This document shows, one piece after another, positions 15,208 to 20,064 of a DNA stretch of 20,064 nucleotides. Position 1 is the stretch's first letter. Each line of letters begins with the position of its first letter. Origin of the DNA: CAIPFQ01 sp035480615. Its GTDB lineage: Bacteria; Chlamydiota; Chlamydiia; Chlamydiales; SM23-39. The notes under the pieces are model-generated. The model ran no database searches. It was not told the origin of the DNA and saw only the letters and a program-made list of their open reading frames with translations. Location of the stretch: assembly GCA_035480615.1 (NCBI GenBank), contig DATIHO010000116.1, forward strand, positions 1 through 20,064, given 5' to 3'. The translations under genes and the position numbers were made by a program.

Positions 15208-16710
15208 ATGCCTGCGTCAGATGTCTATTGTCAGCTTTTGAAGCATTCGAAACAGATTCATACTTATAGATCTGTGTTAACCCTTCTTCATTGGGATCAG
15301 GAAACATACATGCCTCGAGGAGCTATAGAGCCGCGCAGCCATCAGATCGCCCAAATGTCCGAACTCATCCACAAAGAAAAAACAGGACGCAAATTCAAAA
15401 GCGCCTTAGAAAAATTAGTTTCCCTTTCCAGCGGAAAGATCAAGCGCAAAGGGTTATCGAAAGAGCAGCGGGTCAATATACGGGAATGGAGGCTCGATTT
15501 TTTAAAAGCCACAAAACTGCCCTCCTCTTTCGTGAAAACATTTTCTCAAATCACATCGGAAGCAAGCCAAGTTTGGTTGACAGCGAAAAAGGACAATAAT
15601 TTTCACCTTTTTGCCCCCTTTCTGGAAAAAATCATCTCAATGAACCGGAAAAAAGCCGATATTTTGGGATTTTCCGACCATCCTTACGATGCTCTTCTTG
15701 AATCCTATGAACCGTGTATGACCACCGCTCGCGTCACCGTGATGTTCAAGCATCTGCAAAAAGAGCTCACACAACTCCTTAAAAACCTGCTGCCCGTCAA
15801 AAAAACTGATGATTCCTTCCTTCATATAAAAGTGGAAGACGAAAAGCAGCTGGCTTTGGGCCGCTCCCTCTTATCAAAATTGCCTATAGACAAGGCATGT
15901 ACCAGATTGGATTTGTCTTCTCATCCTTTTTCCCTTGCGCTTCATCCTCATGACAGCAGAATTACAACCCGCTTGATTCCAAAAGCCTTTATGAGCAATC
16001 TCTTTTCCATCCTGCATGAAACGGGCCATTCTTTTTATGAAATGGGCCTTCCTGTGGAACATTGGGGTACGCCTCTTGGAGATTTTGTCTCATTGAGCAT
16101 CCATGAAAGCCAGTCTCGTTGGTGGGAGACTCTCATTGGACGCAGCCTCTCTTTTTGGAAATTTTTTTATCCCGACCTTCAAAAAGATCTTCCGTTTTTA
16201 AGAAAAATTTCCCTTGAACAGTTTTATCATGCCATCAATCAGATCCACCCCTCTTTCATTCGCGTAGAAGCCGACGAAGTGAGCTATTGCCTTCATGTAA
16301 TCCTCCGTTTTGAAATTGAAAAAATGTTGATTAGCGGCCAGTTATCCATTTCCAATCTTCCCGAGGCGTGGAATGCAAAAATGAAAGAGTTGTTTGGAAT
16401 CGTCCCTCCTACAGATACGTTAGGTTGTCTTCAAGATATTCACTGGTCGCTTGGGGATTTTGGATACTTTCCCACTTATGCGCTCGGCAATTTGTGTGCA
16501 GCGCAATTTTTCTCCACATTTGCAAAAGAGCATTCAAATTGGGACAAACGGGTAGAAAAAGGGGATTTCGCATTCATCCGCGATTGGCTGAAAAGTAAAA
16601 TCCATTGCTGGGGCCGTACGTACAATTCTGAAGAGCTCGTCAAAAAAGTGACAGGAAAGCCGCTTAGCGCCGATGCCTATTGTTCTTATCTGAAAAAAAA
16701 ATATTTATGA
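15208..16710 (+). CDS. M32 family metallocarboxypeptidase (carboxypeptidase Taq)
   Basis: A 500-residue cytoplasmic zinc carboxypeptidase, full length for M32. The zinc motif is HETGH at residues 270-274, in LHETGHSFYEMGLP; the downstream family motif HESQSRWWE (about 300) supplies the third ligand. The N-terminal VLTLLHWDQETYMPRGAIEPRS and IRVEADEVSYCLHVILRFEIE are M32 signatures, as is LGCLQDIHWSLGDFGYFPTYALGN. It probably trims C-terminal residues from peptides for amino-acid supply. It is co-oriented and closely spaced with the permease gene but functionally unrelated to it. Confidence 0.93.
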   Translation: MPASDVYCQLLKHSKQIHTYRSVLTLLHWDQETYMPRGAIEPRSHQIAQMSELIHKEKTGRKFKSALEKLVSLSSGKIKRKGLSKEQRVNIREWRLDFLKATKLPSSFVKTFSQITSEASQVWLTAKKDNNFHLFAPFLEKIISMNRKKADILGFSDHPYDALLESYEPCMTTARVTVMFKHLQKELTQLLKNLLPVKKTDDSFLHIKVEDEKQLALGRSLLSKLPIDKACTRLDLSSHPFSLALHPHDSRITTRLIPKAFMSNLFSILHETGHSFYEMGLPVEHWGTPLGDFVSLSIHESQSRWWETLIGRSLSFWKFFYPDLQKDLPFLRKISLEQFYHAINQIHPSFIRVEADEVSYCLHVILRFEIEKMLISGQLSISNLPEAWNAKMKELFGIVPPTDTLGCLQDIHWSLGDFGYFPTYALGNLCAAQFFSTFAKEHSNWDKRVEKGDFAFIRDWLKSKIHCWGRTYNSEELVKKVTGKPLSADAYCSYLKKKYL

Positions 16711-16713
16711 TCG

Positions 16714-16730
16714 ATAGACCTCTTTCGTAA
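16714..16730 (+). repeat. Solo copy of the AGACCTCTT end sequence
   Basis: ATAGACCTCTTTCGTAA matches the reverse complement of 230-246 (ATAGACCTCTTGCGTAA) at 16 of 17 positions. It begins four bases after the M32 stop. No partner in the opposite orientation was found nearby, so if it is an insertion-sequence end it is a relic. Confidence 0.45.
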
Positions 16731-16792
16731 TACCATTTTTGCACATTAAGAATACTCGAGCAGCCAGAGTCCAAATGGCAGCTCCTGGAAAA

Positions 16793-16821
16793 TTGCCAAA
16801 AATCTTATTCTTGGATAGAAT
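16793..16821 (+). promoter_or_regulatory. Putative promoter upstream of the NYN gene
   Basis: TTGCCA (16793-16798) and TAGAAT (16816-16821) are 17 bases apart, each matching the sigma70 consensus at five of six positions. Transcription would begin near 16828, so the transcript would immediately include the two hairpins at 16836-16887 before the start codon at 16899. Confidence 0.55.
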
Positions 16822-16835
16822 AACTTCTGTCATCC

Positions 16836-16854
16836 CGCATAGTGACCCTATGCG
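16836..16854 (+). other. Leader hairpin before the terminator
   Basis: CGCATAG (16836-16842) pairs perfectly with CTATGCG (16848-16854) around a five-base loop. It is four bases before the terminator stem, so the two would stack as tandem hairpins in the same RNA. Confidence 0.6.
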
Positions 16855-16858
16855 AAAG

Positions 16859-16887
16859 CCACGGGCTCCGGCTCGTGGTTTCTTTTT
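16859..16887 (+). terminator. Intrinsic terminator between M32 gene and NYN gene
   Basis: CCACGGGC (16859-16866) pairs with GCTCGTGG (16871-16878) with one G-U pair around a TCCG tetraloop, followed by TTTCTTTTT. It can end transcripts from the M32 gene. Because a good promoter lies upstream of it and the NYN start codon only 11 bases downstream, it may instead act as a conditional terminator. Confidence 0.75.
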
Positions 16888-16898
16888 ATCTGGACGAA

Positions 16899-17549
16899 AT
16901 GAAACGCGATCGAGTCATCTCCTTTATCGATGGATTTAATCTCTATCATGCGATAGCTGATTTAAATCGACCCTATCTTAAGTGGCTTGATTTGTTCCTG
17001 CTTTCCAAACAGTTCGTTAAGCCAGTTTCAGAAGAATTGAAAAAAGTTTTTTATTTTTCTGCTTTTGCTGAACATTTGAAAGAATCGTCTCAGAAGCGAC
17101 AAAAGATCTATATAAAAGCTTTAGGGTTGAGAGGCATACAGCCAGTTCTAAGGCATTTTAAAAACAAGGATCGTCGGTGTCCCGACTGTAGGTACAAGTG
17201 GACAGGCCACGAGGAAAAAGCTACGGATGTTAATATCGCATTACGACTTCTTGATCTTGCCTATAGAGATGAATTTGATCGAGCCTTATTGTTTACTAAC
17301 GATTCCGATCTTGCCCCGGCCATCGAGTTAGTGAGATTGCGTTTTCCAGCAAAACGCATTACAACGATAGTGCCGCCTCATCGATATCATAGCAATGAGT
17401 TAATTCGAGCTTCTTCGGATAAATCTAAGGTTAGTATTGCGCAGTTGGAACGATGTCTTTTATCCGAGAATTTATCCGATGCCTCAGGTCTTATATCCGT
17501 CAGGCGCCCGAAAGAATATGATCCAACCGTTGCTCATGGTTTGCATTAG
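16899..17549 (+). CDS. NYN-domain (LabA/PIN-like) putative ribonuclease
   Basis: A 216-residue protein with a PIN-like NYN fold. FIDGFNLYHA (Asp11), KATDVNIALRLLDLA (Asp110) and LLFTNDSDLAPAI (Asp135, Asp137) supply the acidic metal-binding cluster of these nucleases. A CPDC pair (Cys94, Cys97) just before HEEKATD suggests half of a zinc-binding site or a metal knuckle. NYN proteins generally cleave RNA, but the target here is unknown. A longer frame starts with GTG at 16842, but it would place the terminator hairpin inside the coding region; ATG 16899 before KRDRVISFIDGFN is the natural start. It is followed 14 bases later by a PhzF gene. Confidence 0.85.
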   Translation: MKRDRVISFIDGFNLYHAIADLNRPYLKWLDLFLLSKQFVKPVSEELKKVFYFSAFAEHLKESSQKRQKIYIKALGLRGIQPVLRHFKNKDRRCPDCRYKWTGHEEKATDVNIALRLLDLAYRDEFDRALLFTNDSDLAPAIELVRLRFPAKRITTIVPPHRYHSNELIRASSDKSKVSIAQLERCLLSENLSDASGLISVRRPKEYDPTVAHGLH

Positions 17550-17563
17550 AAAAGCAAAATGAA

Positions 17564-18448
17564 ATGATTGCCTATGTTGCTCGAGCATTTTGTCACGATT
17601 CTCTTGGAGGCAATCCGGCCGGTGTTGTCATTGTAGATCGAGAGCTTTCGTTGACTTCAGCTCAAATGCAGGTGATTGCAAAAAAGCTTAATTTTTCGGA
17701 AACGGCTTTTATTTCATATACAGAGTCTCATTCCTATAAAGCTCTATACTTTACACCGACTTCTCAAATCGATTTTTGTGGTCATGCGACATTGGCAGCA
17801 TTTGGAGTGCTCAAACAACTTGGATCACTAAAAAATTCAGTTTATCCATTGGAGACCCAAGCAGGAAAATGCGAAGTAGTTCTAAGAGATCATTTGATCT
17901 TCTTGAGCCAACCTCTCCCTGTTTTTGGAGAGAACATCGAGAAAACTGAGATCACTCCCATTCTGGGAGATGTGATTAGCGCAAGTGAGCCCTCTCCTCG
18001 GATTGTCTCAACAGGGCTTCGCGATATTTTTGTTCGGGTGCAGGATGAGAAATGCCTGCAATCGTTAAAGCCCAATTTTGGGCTTATGTCGGAGCTCAAT
18101 AAAAGGACCCATTCGATAGGCATCCATGTTTTTTCTCTGGATCGGCCTGGAAGCCAGGCGATTGCTCATTGCCGCAATTTTGCCCCACTCTATGGGATTG
18201 ATGAAGAATCTGCAACAGGCTCATCTAACGGCGCCCTTGCATGCTATTTATTTGAGAGGGAGATGCTTCCTCTAGCTTCGGAACATTGGCTACTTTTTAG
18301 GCAGGGCGAGAATTTGAATGCTCCCTCTGATATTTACGTTCATTTAAGGACGCATGAAAGAACTATTGGAAGGGTGGAATGCGGAGGCGAGGTTGTTGTA
18401 GATGAAGCAAGAGAACTGAATGTGCCTTCAGATATCCAGTCCAGTTGA
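17564..18448 (+). CDS. PhzF-family isomerase-like protein
   Basis: A 294-residue PhzF/YddE-like protein with two related alpha/beta-barrel halves. The family opening FCHDSLGGNPAGVVIVD, the catalytic Glu46 in NFSETAFI, FTPTSQIDFCGHATLAAFGVL and the second-half loop EESATGSSNGALACYL are present. PhzF itself isomerises a phenazine precursor; most bacterial homologues outside phenazine clusters have unknown substrates, and no phenazine gene is seen here. It starts 14 bases after the NYN stop and is probably co-transcribed. It ends 69 bases from the convergent thioesterase gene. Confidence 0.92.
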   Translation: MIAYVARAFCHDSLGGNPAGVVIVDRELSLTSAQMQVIAKKLNFSETAFISYTESHSYKALYFTPTSQIDFCGHATLAAFGVLKQLGSLKNSVYPLETQAGKCEVVLRDHLIFLSQPLPVFGENIEKTEITPILGDVISASEPSPRIVSTGLRDIFVRVQDEKCLQSLKPNFGLMSELNKRTHSIGIHVFSLDRPGSQAIAHCRNFAPLYGIDEESATGSSNGALACYLFEREMLPLASEHWLLFRQGENLNAPSDIYVHLRTHERTIGRVECGGEVVVDEARELNVPSDIQSS

Positions 18449-18517
18449 ATGTTCTGAGATCCGATGTTTTCCAAGAAGCGGAAGACACTTGAATCTCCTG
18501 CTGAACAAACCAGTAAC

Positions 18518-19000
18518 TCAGGTTATAGACAACCGGTGTTGGCGGCGTCTCTCCGCTTCAGCGAAACGTCTCTTCTGGTCCGACGTTTCCGGAATAATTG
18601 GGAATACCGATACAGGTTTATGTTGGTCATCGATCGCGACAAATGTGAAATAAGCTGAAAGAATATGCTTTTGCAGGGTCGTCCGGAAATCTTCGGCCAG
18701 CACCTTCACCCCTACTTCCATTGAAGTGCGCCAAGAGCGATTTATGGATGCCATACACACCAAAATATCTCCATGTCGGGCGGGATTCAAAAAACGGACG
18801 GAATCGATCCCCAATGTGACGCATACCCTTCCAGTATGCCTCTTGGCCACAACGGCCGCCAATGCATCGATGATCTGCATTACACGGCCGCCAAAAAGAG
18901 TGCCATGTGCATTAAGATCGTTGGGAAAAACTTCCACAACCTGATCAACGATCATGGAATGAGAAACCGGCTTTCCTAAGCTTGCATCCATTTCTTCCAT
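18518..19000 (-). CDS. Hotdog-fold acyl-CoA thioesterase
   Basis: A 160-residue single-hotdog acyl-CoA thioesterase of the YciA/ACOT type, which splits acyl-CoA to free acid and CoA in the cytoplasm. N-A-H-G-T-L-F-GG-R-V-M-Q-I-I-D is the catalytic helix region, and DSVRFLNPARHGDILVC and RTSMEVGVKV are strands of the dimer core. The C-terminal YFTFVAIDD and a basic tail (QKRRFAEAERRRQHR) are family typical. ATG at 19000 or 18991 could be the start. It follows rpsI by 35 bases with no terminator between them, so it is likely read from the rplM-rpsI promoter. Chlamydia has a homologue (CT535, from memory) at a different place. Confidence 0.9.
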   Translation of the reverse strand: MEEMDASLGKPVSHSMIVDQVVEVFPNDLNAHGTLFGGRVMQIIDALAAVVAKRHTGRVCVTLGIDSVRFLNPARHGDILVCMASINRSWRTSMEVGVKVLAEDFRTTLQKHILSAYFTFVAIDDQHKPVSVFPIIPETSDQKRRFAEAERRRQHRLSIT

Positions 19001-19035
19001 CCCATAACAGATACGAAAGAAAATGGCAAAAAATC

Positions 19036-19425
19036 TTACCGCTTAGAGAACTGGAAGCGCTTGCGAGCCCCTTTGCGGCCATATTTTTTCCGCTCTCTTT
19101 TTCTTGAATCGCGAGTGAGATAACCGAGTTCTTTCAATTCGCTGCGAATCTCTTCGCTTTCCTGGACCAGGGCGCGGCTGATGCCAAGTCGGGTGGCAAT
19201 GGCCTGCGCTTCCAATCCCCCTCCTTTTACCCGAATGATCAAATCGACTTTTTCAGGGTTGGAGAATTTTTGGATGGGAGCCAAAATTGTATCTCTTTGT
19301 AGTTGGAGAGGAAAATATGCTTCAAATGCCCGCCCATTGATATCGATAATTCCATTACCTTTTCTCAAGCGAACTGAAGCTACTGCGGTTTTTCTACGGC
19401 CAACGCCAATTGTCTCTTTCAACAT
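19036..19425 (-). CDS. rpsI: 30S ribosomal protein S9
   Basis: A full-length 129-residue S9. GVGRRKTAVASVRLRKGNG, INGRAFEAYFP, DLIIRVKGGGLEAQA and the RNA-contacting C-terminal tail DSRKRERKKYGRKGARKRFQFSKR, split here only for reading, are canonical; the tail reaches the P-site tRNA in the 30S head. It lies nine bases after the rplM stop, the near-universal L13-S9 operon. Confidence 0.98.
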   Translation of the reverse strand: MLKETIGVGRRKTAVASVRLRKGNGIIDINGRAFEAYFPLQLQRDTILAPIQKFSNPEKVDLIIRVKGGGLEAQAIATRLGISRALVQESEEIRSELKELGYLTRDSRKRERKKYGRKGARKRFQFSKR

Positions 19426-19434
19426 GAAAATCCT

Positions 19435-19881
19435 TTAAATATTAGCGGAGATTGGGTTTTGAGCTTGCATTTGATGTTCGGGGCCGGCATAAATGCGAAG
19501 CTTCCTGAGTTGCTGGCTGCCAAGACGCGTCTTCGGCATCATTCCTTTAACTGCCCGCTCAAGAATCATCGTTGGCTTACGAGCCATAAGCGTTTCGTAA
19601 GGGATCTCTCGCATTCCTCCGATATACCCGGTATAGGTGCGATAAATCTTTCGGGCCGCCTTCATTCCCGTCACTACGATTTTCTCCGCGTTAACGATGA
19701 TCACACCATCGCCGCAATCCACATGAGGGGTATAGTCAGGGCGATGCTTCCCTCGCAAAATCTTCGCCACTTCGGTTGCAAAACGTCCGAGCGTTTTCCC
19801 CGCGGCATCTAAAAGATACCACTTACGGGATCCGAGGGCTTCCTTCGTCGTTAAAAGTCGTGTCTTTTGTCTCATAGGCAT
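19435..19881 (-). CDS. rplM: 50S ribosomal protein L13
   Basis: A full-length 148-residue L13, an early assembly protein of the large subunit. RKWYLLDAAGKTLGRFATE, ILRGKHRPDYTPHVDCGD, VVTGMKAARKIYRTYTG and the ERAVKGMMPKTRLGSQQL stretch are characteristic, as is LRIYAGPEHQMQAQNP at the end. ATG at 19881 and a second ATG two codons later are both possible; neither has a strong ribosome binding site. The upstream 180 bases hold no clear promoter, but do hold the right-end palindromic repeat. Confidence 0.97.
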   Translation of the reverse strand: MPMRQKTRLLTTKEALGSRKWYLLDAAGKTLGRFATEVAKILRGKHRPDYTPHVDCGDGVIIVNAEKIVVTGMKAARKIYRTYTGYIGGMREIPYETLMARKPTMILERAVKGMMPKTRLGSQQLRKLRIYAGPEHQMQAQNPISANI

Positions 19882-19950
19882 CCAATGTAAATGAAAAAGG
19901 AGAATAGCGGAAATGGCTCTTTTTGAAAAGAGATTTTTCTTTAGAGACTA

Positions 19951-20064
19951 AGAGAGTGTCTGCAAATTAAATTTCAGTCGATTTTTCGGTTCTTTTGAGC
20001 CGATTTTCGATTAAAAATTGGGGGGTAATATCAGCTTTCGTATATGACCCCCCAATTTTTAATC
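19951..20064 (-). repeat. Long palindromic dispersed repeat, right inverted copy (cut by window end)
   Basis: Read on the minus strand this repeats the left-end element. Stem arms are 20009-20026 and 20047-20064 (18 bp visible; the left arm continues to 19999, matching a 28-bp stem that would be completed beyond the window). The loop 20027-20046 matches the left copy at 19 of 20 bases. GGCTCAAAAGAACC and AAAAATCGACTGAA lie in the flank, as at the left end, then CAGACACTCTCT. Four stem base pairs differ from the left copy, all with compensating changes. Confidence 0.85.

Noticed and set aside
16842..16898. Longer NYN reading frame starting with GTG at 16842
   Set aside because: It would place the tandem hairpin and terminator inside the coding sequence and adds residues unlike the family start; ATG 16899 directly precedes the NYN core.
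19917..19936. CTCTTTT...AAAAGAG inverted repeat followed by T-rich bases upstream of rplM, as a terminator
   Set aside because: The loop would be only two to four bases with an A/T stem, and on the plus strand no gene precedes it. On the minus strand no U-tract follows. Probably chance in AT-rich sequence.
1..20064. CRISPR array, tRNA or rRNA genes, integrase or transposase
   Set aside because: No regularly spaced direct repeats, no cloverleaf-like sequence in any gap, and no open frame with transposase or integrase motifs was found.

Overview
The window looks like a piece of a chlamydial chromosome from an environmental, amoeba-associated Parachlamydiales-type lineage rather than Chlamydia itself. 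This rests on three pieces of recalled gene order: gmk, a short acidic/basic ORF and metG as in C. trachomatis CT030-CT032; rplM-rpsI; and a tadA (CT844-type) cluster. To these are added accessory genes that the reduced pathogens lack. No database search was possible, so the species is not named.

Layout. (1) 1-245: a long, nearly perfect palindromic repeat, a second small inverted repeat and a putative promoter. (2) 249-6608, plus strand: a tightly packed, mostly overlapping six-gene sugar/glycan operon. It encodes a membrane-anchored GH130-like beta-propeller, an MGDG-synthase-like GT28 enzyme, a GT-B family 4 glycosyltransferase, a DegT-type PLP aminotransferase, a NeuD/PglD-type sugar acyltransferase and a small cupin. 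The aminotransferase plus acetyltransferase pair suggests an N-acetylated amino sugar that the glycosyltransferases attach to a lipid or surface glycan. (3) 6620-7330, minus: an atypical SDR protein lacking the usual Ser-Tyr-Lys triad, behind a good sigma70-type promoter. (4) 7566-9215: an unrecognised 549-residue protein with an N-terminal tandem repeat, behind a very AT-rich leader; a candidate effector. (5) 9259-12752: housekeeping run yicC-gmk-(rpoZ-like)-metG. (6) 12749-14070, minus: a three-gene cluster of coiled-coil protein, tadA and a small conserved-looking protein. (7) 14146-16710, plus: LptF/LptG-type permease and M32 carboxypeptidase. (8) 16711-18448: a leader with promoter, hairpin and intrinsic terminator placed before a NYN-domain nuclease-like gene and a PhzF-family gene. 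(9) 18518-19881, minus: rplM-rpsI-acyl-CoA thioesterase. (10) 19951-20064: a second, inverted copy of the palindromic repeat seen at the left end.

The most unusual signals are small elements. yicC carries a 142-base palindromic element at the position of an in-frame insertion of about 47 residues, in the style of Rickettsia palindromic elements. A separate repeat family at both window ends forms a 28-bp stem whose two copies differ by four fully compensatory base-pair changes while the 20-base loop is almost unchanged. A fragment of that same family forms the C-terminal tail of the family 4 glycosyltransferase. No transposase, tRNA, rRNA or CRISPR array was seen. No gene-free stretch exceeds 300 bases.
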